DNA of 16,308 bases, from the NCBI GenBank assembly GCA_964495705.1, contig CAZBWS010000055.1, positions 1 through 16,308 of the forward strand, read 5' to 3'. Origin of the DNA: CAZBWS01 sp964495705. Lineage in GTDB: Bacteria > Pseudomonadota > Gammaproteobacteria > HTCC5015. Numbering within the stretch: position 1 is the first letter of the stretch; the number at the start of each line of letters is the position of its first letter. The translations under genes were made by a program, and so were the position numbers. This document shows, piece by piece, positions 1 to 7,300 of the stretch. Under the pieces are notes generated by a model, which searched no databases, was not told the DNA's origin, and saw only the letters and a program-made list of their open reading frames with translations.

Positions 1-3
1 ACC

Positions 4-1257
4 ATGAAAACATTTACATACACAACACAGGCCGCATTGGCGGCACTATTAATCGCCCTATCTCCCATTAGCTACGCCGGTGGCGATCACGGCCATGGCC
101 ATGACGATCATGTAGAAGAAAGCCACGATGATCACGTCGAGGAAGTCTCTCAAGGCCCCAATGGCGGTAAATTATTCACCAATGGCGACCTCAGCTTGGA
201 ACTCGCGATCTTCGAGCAAGGCATTCCTCCCGAGTATCGCGCTTGGGTCAGCGACCACGGTGTAGCGGTTAAAAACGCCCAGCTCACTGTCACCCTCACT
301 CGCTTAGGCGGGCAGAAGAATGTCTTTAAATTCAGTCCCAAGGGCGACTATCTACTCGGCGATGGCGTAGTGACAGAGCCCCATTCCTTTGATGTGGAGA
401 TCGAGCTAAGCCACAATGGTGAGACTCACCAATGGGAATTTGAATCCCACGAAGGCCGCACCGAAATCGAAAATGATATTGCCGAGAAAGCGGGCATCAG
501 CACCACCATCGCTGGCCCTATACAGATCAAGCAAACGGAAACCGTGTATGGCAAAACCGCCACCGAGCACACCAAGATCAGCCACCTGAAAGCGCGCTTC
601 CCTGGCTTGGTATTAAAGGTCAATGCAGAGATTGGCGACTCGGTAAAACAAGGTCAAACCCTGGCCACCATCGAGTCCAACGAAAGCCTGTTGCGCTATA
701 CCCTAAAAGCGCCCTTTGATGGTGTCATCACCGCTCGCCACGCCAACCCCGGCGAGCTGGCCGATGAGCAAGTGCTGTTCACCTTGGCGGATTACTCTCA
801 GCTATGGGTTGAGTTTCAAGCCTTTCCCCAGCAGGCCAAGTCTATGCGGATAGGCCAGAAAGTCATGTTAGCTAGCGATGCTCAAAGCGCGAGCTCCAGC
901 ATTCAACACCTCATCCCCAGCCCTGAGGGCAAACCCTATCTACTCGCCGGTGTGCCCATTGACAATAAAGACGGCCAGTGGATACCCGGCGCCATGGTCA
1001 CGGGTCAGGTGGTTATCGCCGAAGATCAGGTTGATCTGGCCGTAGACAACCGCGCCCTGCAAAGCTTCCGCGACTGGTCGGTAGTGTTTATCAAGATCGG
1101 CGATCAATACGAGATCCGCCCTCTAGAGCTGGGTCGCAGCGATGGCGAGTTCACCGAAGTATTAAGCGGCTTAAAGGCTGGTGATGAATACGTGGTGGAG
1201 AACAGCTATCTAATCAAAGCCGATATCGAAAAAGCTGGCGCCAGCCACGATCACTAG
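4..1257 (+). CDS. czcB: CzcB-like periplasmic adaptor (membrane fusion protein) of an HME-RND heavy-metal efflux system
   Basis: A 417-residue protein with an N-terminal signal peptide (hydrophobic stretch about 10-23, likely cleavage after SYA at 25). A His/Asp-rich segment follows (about 29-44, several HDDH/HGH clusters), then the GPNGGKLF block typical of CzcB N-terminal domains. A biotinyl-lipoyl-like hairpin (around residues 195-225, 'GLVLKVNAEIGDSVKQGQ') and a second lipoyl half (around 235-262) flank the expected coiled-coil region, and the C-terminus again ends in His residues (ASHDH). In the family this protein bridges the inner-membrane RND pump to an outer-membrane channel and can bind metal in the periplasm. 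It lies 11 bp upstream of the pump gene, so they are co-transcribed. The first ATG is only 3 bases from the window edge, so its ribosome-binding site and any upstream czcC are not visible. Exact metal (Zn/Cd/Co versus other) cannot be read from the adaptor. Confidence 0.9.
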   Translation: MKTFTYTTQAALAALLIALSPISYAGGDHGHGHDDHVEESHDDHVEEVSQGPNGGKLFTNGDLSLELAIFEQGIPPEYRAWVSDHGVAVKNAQLTVTLTRLGGQKNVFKFSPKGDYLLGDGVVTEPHSFDVEIELSHNGETHQWEFESHEGRTEIENDIAEKAGISTTIAGPIQIKQTETVYGKTATEHTKISHLKARFPGLVLKVNAEIGDSVKQGQTLATIESNESLLRYTLKAPFDGVITARHANPGELADEQVLFTLADYSQLWVEFQAFPQQAKSMRIGQKVMLASDAQSASSSIQHLIPSPEGKPYLLAGVPIDNKDGQWIPGAMVTGQVVIAEDQVDLAVDNRALQSFRDWSVVFIKIGDQYEIRPLELGRSDGEFTEVLSGLKAGDEYVVENSYLIKADIEKAGASHDH

Positions 1258-1268
1258 GAGTAGATGCC

Positions 1269-4200
1269 ATGATTGAATCACTATTGCGTCTCTCCATCGA
1301 GCGACGCTGGTTAATGCTATCCCTGATCTTGGTATTGATCGGCATGGGCGTGATCAGCTATCAAAAGCTGCCCATCGACGCCGTGCCCGACATCACCAAT
1401 GTGCAGGTGCAAATCAACACCGAAGCCCCCGGCTACTCACCACTGGAAGCGGAGCAACGCATCACCTTCCCAGTGGAGACGGCACTGGCTGGCATCCCCA
1501 AGCTGGCCTATACCCGCTCCCTGTCACGCTATGGCCTGTCTCAAGTCACGGTGGTATTCGAGGAGGATACAGACCTCTACTTTGCCCGCAGCTTAATCAA
1601 TGAGCGGCTGGCGACGATTAAAGGCTCCCTCCCTCCTGGCCTAGAGCCAGAGATGGGACCCATTGCTACTGGGCTGGGTGAGATCTTTATGTACACCGTG
1701 GAGGCGGAAGATGGTGCTGTGCAAGGCAATGGCCAACCCTATGACGCCATGGCCCTGCGCGAGATACAGGATTGGATCATCAAGCCCCAGTTAGCACTGG
1801 TTAAGGGTGTAGTCGAGATCAACACCATTGGTGGCTACAACAAGCAGTACCACATCACGCCCCAGCCACAACAGATGCTGGCCTTTGGCATCAGCCTAGA
1901 CGATATCGGCGATGCTCTGCGCATGAACAATGCCAACCAAGGTGCGGGTTATATCGAGCGCAATGGCCAACAGCTATTAGTGCGCACACCGGGGCAGCTG
2001 GAGAACATTGCCGACATCGAACAAGTGGTCGTAAAGAACATCGACAATGCCCCCGTGTTGCTGCGCGATGTGGCTGAAGTCGGTATCGGCAAAGAGCTAC
2101 GCACCGGCGCCGCCACCCGCGATGGTAAAGAGACGGTATTGGGCACGGCGATGATGCTGGTGGGTGAAAACTCCCGCGAAGTGTCCCTAGCTGTTGCTAA
2201 AAAACTAGAGCAAGTGAAAGCGTCCTTACCCGAAGGCATTATTGTCGACACGGTTTACGACCGCACCATCTTAGTCGACAAGGCAATCAGCACTGTGCAG
2301 AAAAACTTGGCTGAAGGGGCACTGCTAGTAATCGTGGTCTTATTTCTATTGCTGGGCAATATCCGCGCCGCCTTAATCACCGCTGCGGTGATTCCCCTAT
2401 CTATGCTGGCGACTATTACTGGCATGGTACAGACTGGCGTCTCCGCCAATCTAATGAGCTTGGGTGCATTAGACTTCGGTTTAATCGTCGATGGCGCAGT
2501 GATCATTGTTGAAAATGCGATTCGTCGCCTGTCCGAAGCACAGCATGGTGGTCGCAGCTTGGCACTGAAAGAGCGCTTAGAGCTGGCCTTTGATGCGACC
2601 AATGAAGTCATTCGCCCCAGCCTATTCGGCGTGCTGATTATCACCGTGGTCTATATCCCCCTATTCTCCCTTACGGGTGTGGAAGGCAAGATGTTCCAGC
2701 CCATGGCAGCGACCGTGGTCATGGCACTGCTAGCGGCACTCGTCTTATCGCTAACCGTGGTGCCCGCTGCCGTGGCCATATTTATGAATGGTAATGTCAG
2801 TGAGAAGGAAAGCCGCATTATCAGCGCGGCTAAATCCGCCTATCAACCCTTGCTAGAAAAGGCCATGAACTTACGCGGCGTGGTGCTCTCCTTCGCCGCC
2901 GTATTAGTGATCTTTAGCGGCTGGCTAGCCAGTACCATGGGTTCGGAATTTATCCCTCAGTTAAAGGAAGGTGATATCGCCCTACACGCCATGCGCATAC
3001 CGGGCACCAGCTTGAGCCAAGCCGTGGAAATGCAGGAGCTATTGGAAGAACGCATTAAACAGTTCCCCCAAGTGGACAAGGTCTTCGCCAAGCTGGGTAC
3101 AGCAGAAGTTGCCACCGATCCCATGCCACCCAATGTAGCGGACAACTTCGTGATGCTAAAGCCACGCAGCGAGTGGCCCGACCCCAGCATGACCCAGTTC
3201 GAACTGATGGCAGAGATTGAGGAAGCGGTGTCTGATCTACCGGGCAATAACTACGAGTTTACCCAGCCGATTCAGATGCGCTTTAACGAGTTGATCTCCG
3301 GCGTGCGCTCGGACCTCGGCATCAAAGTCTTTGGTGATGATCTGGATCAACTACTCGCCACCGCCAATGAGATTATGGAAGTGGTTGAAGGTATAGCTGG
3401 CGCAGCTGACACCAAGGTCGAGCAAGTCTCTGGTCTACCCATGCTCTCCGTCATCCCCGACCGCATGGCCGCCGCACGCTATGGTTTGAGCCTATCCGCA
3501 TTGCAGGACACGGTCACCGCCGCTATCGGTGGTGAATCCGCTGGCTTGTTATTTGAAGGTGATCGCCGCTTTGAATTAGTCGTGCGATTACCCGAAGACC
3601 TGCGCTCAAACATCGAAGCCTTAAAGGCCATGCCAATCAGCTTACCTGCTGGCGGTTATGTGCCCCTAAGTGAGATTGCCGAGCTACAACTCGCCCCTGC
3701 CCCCAATCAGATCAGCCGCGAAAATGGTAAGCGCCGCGTCGTCGTCACCGCCAATGTACGCGGCCGCGATCTAGGCTCATTTGTGGCAGAGGTGCAACAA
3801 CAGGTTGCCGACAAGGTCGATCTACCCGCAGGCTATTGGCTTGGCTATGGCGGCACCTTCCAACAACTGGAGTCGGCGAGCAAGCGTTTATCCATCGTTG
3901 TACCGATTACACTTGCCATTATTCTCGGCCTGCTAATCATGGCCTTCGGTTCCTTTAAAGATGCTTTGATTATCTTTACGGGAGTGCCCTTGGCACTCAC
4001 CGGTGGTGTGATCGCACTGTGGTTGCGAGATATGCCGCTATCCATCTCCGCAGGTGTAGGCTTTATCGCCCTGTCCGGTGTGGCGGTACTGAATGGCTTG
4101 GTGATGCTGGCCTTTATCCGTGACCTTTGGTATCAGCGCGGCAACGAAGCGAAAGAACTGGTCAGCGCTATTATCGACGGCGCCCTAATTCGCCTTCGCC

Positions 4201-4385
4201 CCATTATGATGACAGCCTTAGTCGCCAGCTTAGGTTTTGTGCCCATGGCGCTAAACACGGGAACAGGTGCTGAGGTACAGCGGCCGCTGGCTACAGTGGT
4301 GATTGGGGGGATTATTTCCTCAACCATATTAACGCTATTCGTATTACCAATACTTTATAGTTTAGTTCACAACAAAAAACCGTAA
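1269..4385 (+). CDS. czcA: CzcA-like heavy-metal efflux RND transporter (proton antiporter)
   Basis: A 1038-residue inner-membrane pump, full length for the HME-RND family. A first membrane helix lies at about 12-30, a large periplasmic porter loop follows, then a block of helices at about 345-520. A second porter loop and a second helix block (about 875-1035) complete the usual two-fold repeat. The TM4 signature DFGLIVDGAVIIVEN is at 402-416, giving D402, D408 and E415, the proton-relay acidic residues described for Cupriavidus CzcA. The DFG-x3-DGA-x3-VEN form is the divalent-cation type rather than the monovalent Cu/Ag (CusA) type. Start: AGGAG at 1256-1260 is 8 bp before ATG 1269; the earlier ATG at 1264 stops after two codons. 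A perfect hairpin follows the stop. Likely exports Zn, Cd or Co from the periplasm or cytoplasm with the CzcB-like protein and an outer-membrane channel encoded elsewhere. Confidence 0.93.
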   Translation: MIESLLRLSIERRWLMLSLILVLIGMGVISYQKLPIDAVPDITNVQVQINTEAPGYSPLEAEQRITFPVETALAGIPKLAYTRSLSRYGLSQVTVVFEEDTDLYFARSLINERLATIKGSLPPGLEPEMGPIATGLGEIFMYTVEAEDGAVQGNGQPYDAMALREIQDWIIKPQLALVKGVVEINTIGGYNKQYHITPQPQQMLAFGISLDDIGDALRMNNANQGAGYIERNGQQLLVRTPGQLENIADIEQVVVKNIDNAPVLLRDVAEVGIGKELRTGAATRDGKETVLGTAMMLVGENSREVSLAVAKKLEQVKASLPEGIIVDTVYDRTILVDKAISTVQKNLAEGALLVIVVLFLLLGNIRAALITAAVIPLSMLATITGMVQTGVSANLMSLGALDFGLIVDGAVIIVENAIRRLSEAQHGGRSLALKERLELAFDATNEVIRPSLFGVLIITVVYIPLFSLTGVEGKMFQPMAATVVMALLAALVLSLTVVPAAVAIFMNGNVSEKESRIISAAKSAYQPLLEKAMNLRGVVLSFAAVLVIFSGWLASTMGSEFIPQLKEGDIALHAMRIPGTSLSQAVEMQELLEERIKQFPQVDKVFAKLGTAEVATDPMPPNVADNFVMLKPRSEWPDPSMTQFELMAEIEEAVSDLPGNNYEFTQPIQMRFNELISGVRSDLGIKVFGDDLDQLLATANEIMEVVEGIAGAADTKVEQVSGLPMLSVIPDRMAAARYGLSLSALQDTVTAAIGGESAGLLFEGDRRFELVVRLPEDLRSNIEALKAMPISLPAGGYVPLSEIAELQLAPAPNQISRENGKRRVVVTANVRGRDLGSFVAEVQQQVADKVDLPAGYWLGYGGTFQQLESASKRLSIVVPITLAIILGLLIMAFGSFKDALIIFTGVPLALTGGVIALWLRDMPLSISAGVGFIALSGVAVLNGLVMLAFIRDLWYQRGNEAKELVSAIIDGALIRLRPIMMTALVASLGFVPMALNTGTGAEVQRPLATVVIGGIISSTILTLFVLPILYSLVHNKKP

Positions 4386-4394
4386 TCCAAACAA

Positions 4395-4415
4395 GGGTAA
4401 GCTCAACGCTTACCC
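4395..4415 (+). terminator. hairpin after czcA, probable (possibly bidirectional) terminator
   Basis: Perfect 8-bp stem GGGTAAGC / GCTTACCC with a 5-base loop, 9 bp after the czcA stop and between two convergent genes. The following T content on the plus strand is weak (TCTAATTAA). On the minus strand the stem is followed by TTGTTTGG, so it could also stop transcription of the converging regulator gene. Confidence 0.55.
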
Positions 4416-4429
4416 TCTAATTAACCCCG

Positions 4430-4541
4430 TGCGACAAATCGTATTGTGAAACTATTTGATATTAATTTCAGAAATAATCATTGATGTACTCATTTGTGAT
4501 TACATCCAGCACTGGGTGCTATAAACAGTTTTGCGACAAAT
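4430..4541. repeat. 10-bp direct repeat pair flanking the czcA-merR intergenic stretch
   Basis: TGCGACAAAT occurs at 4430-4439 and again at 4532-4541, 102 bp apart. The DNA between is AT-rich and shows no credible reading frame, only a small AGCAC/GTGCT dyad near 4508-4520. It could be chance, a remnant of a small mobile element, or a pair of protein sites. Low confidence in any function. Confidence 0.3.
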
Positions 4542-4551
4542 TATCAAAAGT

Positions 4552-4944
4552 CTAACCATATTCACCAGAACCACTTAATCCATCCAATATTGGACAAGTC
4601 TGTGAGTTTGATTCCTTACACTCCGTTATCAAAAAATCGATAAATATTTTCGCAGCTTTCAATTCATTCAGTTTTTTCTCTAGCTCTAGTTTCTTCTGCT
4701 CCGAAAGCTTTCTAATTTTCACTCGATCACGAACAGCATCTAAATTTTTCAACTCTCTGATGTCTGACAACGAGAACCCAGCTAACTTTGCATTCTGAAT
4801 AAACTTAATTTGTTTGAGATGGCTTTGATTATATTGGCGATATGAATCACCAGATACAGGAGTATCTAGAACTCCGGAGCGGTGGTAATAACGAACCGTT
4901 TCTACGTTTACATTTACAGCTTTCGCAAATTCACTGATTTTCAA
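4552..4944 (-). CDS. MerR-family metal-responsive regulator lacking the Cys82-equivalent
   Basis: A 130-residue MerR-family protein: winged-helix DNA-binding domain at 1-70 (the 'NVNVETVRYYHRSGVL' and 'LAGFSLSDIREL' blocks are close to those of Hg(II) MerR), a long dimerisation helix at about 75-105 and a C-terminal metal loop with Cys109 and Cys117 in the context TEC...TCPIL. Aligned with mercuric MerR these match Cys117 and Cys126, but the dimerisation-helix cysteine (Cys82 in MerR) has no counterpart: around residues 68-80 the sequence is LDAVRDRVKIRKL. The start is a TTG (complement of 4942-4944) preceded by GGAG; there is no ATG in a better place. It is divergent from the glutaredoxin-MauE gene across a merO-like palindrome, so it probably controls that gene and itself. 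The inducer is uncertain (Hg, organomercurial, another thiophilic ion, or redox stress). Confidence 0.85.
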   Translation of the reverse strand: MKISEFAKAVNVNVETVRYYHRSGVLDTPVSGDSYRQYNQSHLKQIKFIQNAKLAGFSLSDIRELKNLDAVRDRVKIRKLSEQKKLELEKKLNELKAAKIFIDFLITECKESNSQTCPILDGLSGSGEYG

Positions 4945-4955
4945 AACACTCCCCC

Positions 4956-4987
4956 TTGACTCCGTACCACGGTACGGAGTTTAACAT
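4956..4987 (+). promoter_or_regulatory. MerR-type promoter/operator (merO-like palindrome) for the glutaredoxin-MauE gene
   Basis: A -35 box TTGACT (4956-4961) and a -10 box TTAACA (4981-4986) or TAACAT (4982-4987) are 19 or 20 bp apart, the over-long spacer that MerR regulators untwist. The spacer holds a perfect palindrome, arms ACTCCGTACC (4959-4968) and GGTACGGAGT (4971-4980) separated by AC. The half-sites match my recollection of the merO of Tn21/Tn501 mercury operons (TTGACTCCGTAC...GTACGG). Downstream AGGAGG (5007-5012) serves the ATG at 5017. Confidence 0.88.
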
Positions 4988-5016
4988 AGATAAATAATTA
5001 TTTTTCAGGAGGCGCT

Positions 5017-5751
5017 ATGAACAAAACTGCTACTTTGTATAGGATGGAAACAAATGAACATATCTGTCCATTTGGTCTTCGTGCCAAAGATTTATTAAGG
5101 CGCAAAGGATATTCTATTGACGAAAAAATTCTAGCCACAAGACAGGAGGCCGATGACGTAAAAGCTTCACTAAATGTAAAAACGACACCACAAGTTATCA
5201 TTGATGGAGAACGGATCGGCGGCTTCGATGACTTGCAACGTTTCTTCGGTAAGAATAATGAAAAGAAGGCGAGCTATTTTCCGGTTATTGCACTCTTTTT
5301 AATTGCTGCTTTGACCACGGGAGTTTTAACTTATTCCCAACCATCCAGCACGCCTTTTCAAAGTTACGTTATGCAGTTCATTGGTTTTTCGATGATGATG
5401 TTAGGCTTACTGAAGCTCCAGAACATTGATAGCTTTGTAAACGGCTTTCTCGGCTATGATTTACTGGCACAACGATACGTGCCCTACGCCTGCGTGTACC
5501 CCTATGCTGAGGTGCTAGGCGGCTTACTGATGATTGGAGGGGTTTTACCTGAAATCTCTATCCCTATCATGCTTTTCATTGGCGGGATTGGCGGTGTATC
5601 GGTATTCAAAGCGGTGTATATCGATAAACGTGAACTAAAATGCGCATGTGTTGGCGGCGGCTCGAATGTGCCACTAGGGTTTGTGTCATTTTCAGAAAAT
5701 GCGGTGATGTTTGGTGCCGCAATATGGATGCTTATTCGAGCATTCACATAA
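5017..5751 (+). CDS. glutaredoxin domain fused to MauE/DoxX-like redox membrane protein
   Basis: A 244-residue fusion. Residues 1-80 form a glutaredoxin-like domain: beta strand TATLYRM, a CPFG motif at 17-20 (a single active-site Cys in place of CPYC), the cis-Pro segment TTPQV at 56-60 and the GGFDDL glutathione-binding turn at 68-73. Residues about 87-243 carry four or five hydrophobic helices (about 87-106, 117-134, 163-180, 182-200, 225-243) as in MauE/DoxX-like proteins, with Cys159 (YACVYPYAE) and a conserved-looking C-A-C at 209-211 followed by VGGGSNVPLG. These cysteines could receive electrons from the Grx domain or bind metal. The AGGAGG site 4 bp before the ATG is strong. Control by the adjacent MerR-type operator ties it to metal exposure; a thiol redox or metal-handling role at the inner membrane is inference, since no exact function is recognised. 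Confidence 0.85.
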   Translation: MNKTATLYRMETNEHICPFGLRAKDLLRRKGYSIDEKILATRQEADDVKASLNVKTTPQVIIDGERIGGFDDLQRFFGKNNEKKASYFPVIALFLIAALTTGVLTYSQPSSTPFQSYVMQFIGFSMMMLGLLKLQNIDSFVNGFLGYDLLAQRYVPYACVYPYAEVLGGLLMIGGVLPEISIPIMLFIGGIGGVSVFKAVYIDKRELKCACVGGGSNVPLGFVSFSENAVMFGAAIWMLIRAFT

Positions 5752-5772
5752 GTCCCGCGGTCAACCTGACCT

Positions 5773-5802
5773 TTCTCATCACGACTACAGTCGTGATGAG
5801 AA
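5773..5802 (+). terminator. strong hairpin after the glutaredoxin-MauE gene, probable terminator
   Basis: A perfect 14-bp stem with a 2-base centre (arms TTCTCATCACGACT and AGTCGTGATGAGAA), 21 bp after the stop codon and between convergent genes. The run after it (TATTGTCTTCC) is only moderately T-rich, and the AA/TT stem edges could serve both strands. The remaining 74 bp to the next gene show nothing else recognisable. Confidence 0.65.
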
Positions 5803-5876
5803 TATTGTCTTCCTGTAAAGGCTCCTGCGGAATAACCCTCGGAAATGACGAGTCTATGTAGAACTCTTCCCTCACG

Positions 5877-6290
5877 TTATTTCTCAACATAAAGTGCATC
5901 AATAATCGGGCAGTCATCAATAGAATAACGACTTCCTTTGCATTGGCTGACCATTGTGTTTAATGCCTTTTTAAGTCTTTGCAGATCGTCTATTTTTTGT
6001 TCGACAGCTCTGGCTTGAAGCATTGCCATTGCTTTCACCTCACCACAATAGTGGTCTGGCTCATCAATAAATTTCAGCAATTCTTTGATCTGCTCGATGC
6101 TGAATCCTAACTCACGGCTGCGGCGAATGAAGTTGAGCCGTTTAACATGCGACAAGGCATACACGCGATGACCGCCTTCTGTTCGCGGCGGATCAGGCAT
6201 GAGTCCGGTTTTTTCATAGTAATGCACAGTCTCCACCTTACATCCGGCGCGTTCGGCGACCTCGCCGATTGAAAATTGGGGCGAATTCAT
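5877..6290 (-). CDS. merR: MerR-family Hg(II)/heavy-metal-responsive regulator
   Basis: A 137-residue regulator: DNA-binding domain 1-72 (FSIGEVAERAG, VETVHYYEKTGL, LGFSIEQIKELL), dimerisation helix about 83-113 and a metal loop. Cys82, Cys117 and Cys127 lie almost exactly at the positions of the three Hg ligands of Tn501 MerR (82, 117, 126), in contexts DHYCGEV, SQCKG and DDCPII. The CGEV context also resembles the Pb/Cd group (PbrR/CadR), so the metal is not certain. The MerT/MerP-type targets next door favour Hg. The ATG at 6290 is followed by a good MerR start and has AAGG about 10 bp upstream. It is divergent from the GDCCVxC-merT-merP genes, with the operator between them, the usual mer arrangement of repressor/activator and structural genes. 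Confidence 0.88.
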   Translation of the reverse strand: MNSPQFSIGEVAERAGCKVETVHYYEKTGLMPDPPRTEGGHRVYALSHVKRLNFIRRSRELGFSIEQIKELLKFIDEPDHYCGEVKAMAMLQARAVEQKIDDLQRLKKALNTMVSQCKGSRYSIDDCPIIDALYVEK

Positions 6291-6302
6291 ATCATTTTTA
6301 CC

Positions 6303-6333
6303 TTGAACCTGTAGTAACTATAGGTTTTATACT
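6303..6333 (+). promoter_or_regulatory. MerR-type promoter/operator for the mer-like structural genes
   Basis: -35 TTGAAC (6303-6308) and -10 TATACT (6328-6333) are separated by exactly 19 bp. The spacer holds a nearly perfect dyad, arms AACCTGTAG (6306-6314) and CTATAGGTT (6318-6326) with one mismatch, around TAA. The half-sites (CTGTAG...CTATAGG) look more like the Pb/Cd/Zn class of MerR operators than the merO upstream at 4959-4980. The first gene starts 38 bp downstream. Confidence 0.85.
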
Positions 6334-6370
6334 AACAGATATTATCTATCAACGAACCAGGCGATTATTG

Positions 6371-6619
6371 ATGAAAAACCTTGTAGAGCAATCAGAACTG
6401 ACCTGCCCGAAGTGCGGATATCAGGAAATACTCACCATGCCTCTGGATGCCTGCCAGTGGTTTCACGAATGCTCAAATTGCCATTTTTTACTCAAACCGA
6501 AGTCTAGGGACTGTTGTGTTTTCTGTTCCTATGGCTCAGTGCCTTGTCCACCGATCCAACTTCAAGGCACGTCCGAGTCTATTGGAGGGAGTTGTCGTGG
6601 AGAGCAACCTGCCAGATAA
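6371..6619 (+). CDS. GDCCVxC-domain small cysteine-rich mer-cluster protein
   Basis: An 82-residue cytoplasmic protein with CPKCG at 12-16, a CSNC pair in the middle (ECSNCHFLL) and the signature block RDCCVFCSYGSVPCPPIQ, matching the small GDCCVxC-domain family found beside mercury transport genes. The usual Gly of the signature is Arg here (SRDCCVFC). Together the cysteines suggest binding of a thiophilic metal or zinc; the family has no settled biochemical role. ATG 6371 is chosen because it follows the promoter directly and family members begin shortly before the first CxxC; an in-frame upstream ATG at 6269 would overlap the operator and the divergent regulator. The C-terminal 18 residues overlap the start of the MerT-like gene and have no recognisable motif. 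It is probably the first gene of the operon. Confidence 0.82.
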   Translation: MKNLVEQSELTCPKCGYQEILTMPLDACQWFHECSNCHFLLKPKSRDCCVFCSYGSVPCPPIQLQGTSESIGGSCRGEQPAR

Positions 6620-6986
6620 ATCCTGGATACGATGGCTGACGCTGTTCATGACCAGCAGCACTTTACTATGCTGTGCTTTACCAGTGCTGATGGTGTCTTT
6701 AGGGTTTGGTGCTGCGATGGCCAGTCTGAACTACAACGTTCCGGGTTTACTATTTCTTGCTGAACACAAGCTATGGACTTTAAGTCTGTCGGCACTATTA
6801 CAGTTGTTTCTGGCCTGGATAATTTGGCGACCGAATCAGACCTGTCCCGCCGATCCAACGTTGGCTGTGCTCTGTCAGAAAACCAAACGTTGGAACCGGT
6901 GGATATTCTGGATCAGCGTCAGTATCTGGTGCATTGGATTTTTCTTCAGCTATTTACTTCTGCCTATTCGTCAGGCTTTTGGGTAA
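6597..6986 (+). CDS. merT: MerT-like mercuric ion transporter (inner membrane)
   Basis: A 129-residue protein with three hydrophobic helices (about 15-43, 60-77, 102-123). The first helix holds the vicinal pair Cys25-Cys26 in LLCCALPVLMVSLGFGAA, the hallmark of MerT, which takes Hg(II) from MerP. A second pair, Cys83 and Cys93, sits in the cytoplasmic loop after helix 2, where MerT has its Cys76/Cys82 pair, although the spacing is longer. I place the start at GTG 6597 because GGAGGGAG ends about 7 bp upstream and the protein then begins just before helix 1; the longer open frame from 6447 runs inside the upstream gene. The gene overlaps the GDCCVxC gene by 23 bp, implying translational coupling. 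It imports Hg(II) to the cytoplasm, which is normally paired with MerA, not found here. Confidence 0.82.
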   Translation: MESNLPDKSWIRWLTLFMTSSTLLCCALPVLMVSLGFGAAMASLNYNVPGLLFLAEHKLWTLSLSALLQLFLAWIIWRPNQTCPADPTLAVLCQKTKRWNRWIFWISVSIWCIGFFFSYLLLPIRQAFG

Positions 6987-6997
6987 GAGGGATTAAA

Positions 6998-7300
6998 ATG
7001 AAACTATGGTTGACACTTACGTCATTGGCCATATCGGCGGTTATGGCTCAGGCTGCGTTTGCGAAGACGCTTGAGGTAGAGGTACATGGGATGACTTGCG
7101 CTTTTTGTGTCGATAGTCTGGAACGCAAGCTAACGGCTGTGCCTTCGGTTGCCAAGGTTGAGGTCAGCTTGAAAGCCAACAAAGTTCGCCTTGAAACAGA
7201 TGGTGATACATCGAGCTTTAAAAACATTCGGCAAGCCATCTTGGACGCGGGGTTTACACCAGTCAAAGTGACGGTTATCAATGATGCAAAAAGCAAATAA
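6998..7300 (+). CDS. merP: MerP-like periplasmic heavy-metal-binding protein
   Basis: A 100-residue secreted protein: signal peptide at 1-22 (positive MK, hydrophobic core, cleavage after AFA) followed by one HMA domain with the metal motif GMTCAFC (Cys34 and Cys37) and the expected beta-alpha-beta-beta-alpha-beta pattern through residue 95. In mer systems MerP captures Hg(II) in the periplasm and hands it to MerT, encoded immediately upstream. ATG 6998 is preceded by AGAGG at 8 bp; the open frame extending back to 6773 lies inside merT and lacks a signal sequence, so it is rejected. The stop overlaps the next gene by 20 bp. The C-terminus (VTVINDAKSK) is normal for the family. Confidence 0.88.
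   Translation: MKLWLTLTSLAISAVMAQAAFAKTLEVEVHGMTCAFCVDSLERKLTAVPSVAKVEVSLKANKVRLETDGDTSSFKNIRQAILDAGFTPVKVTVINDAKSK

Noticed and set aside
1949..2644. Open frames of 100 and 129 codons on the minus strand inside the RND pump gene
   Set aside because: They lie antisense to a full-length, motif-complete czcA, lack credible ribosome-binding sites and show no recognisable protein features; they reflect codon bias.
5640..5861. 73-codon plus-strand frame across the end of the Grx-MauE gene and its hairpin
   Set aside because: It overlaps a real gene, crosses a likely terminator and has no ribosome-binding site or motif.
6269..6370. Upstream in-frame extension of the GDCCVxC protein
   Set aside because: It would start inside the divergent regulator gene and run through the -35/-10 and operator, so the ATG at 6371 after the promoter is preferred.
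6447..6596. Upstream extension of the MerT-like frame
   Set aside because: It lies wholly within the GDCCVxC gene in another frame; the GTG at 6597 has a strong GGAGGGAG site and gives a family-like N-terminus.
6773..6997. Upstream extension of the MerP frame
   Set aside because: It is inside merT and would bury the signal peptide that begins at 6998.
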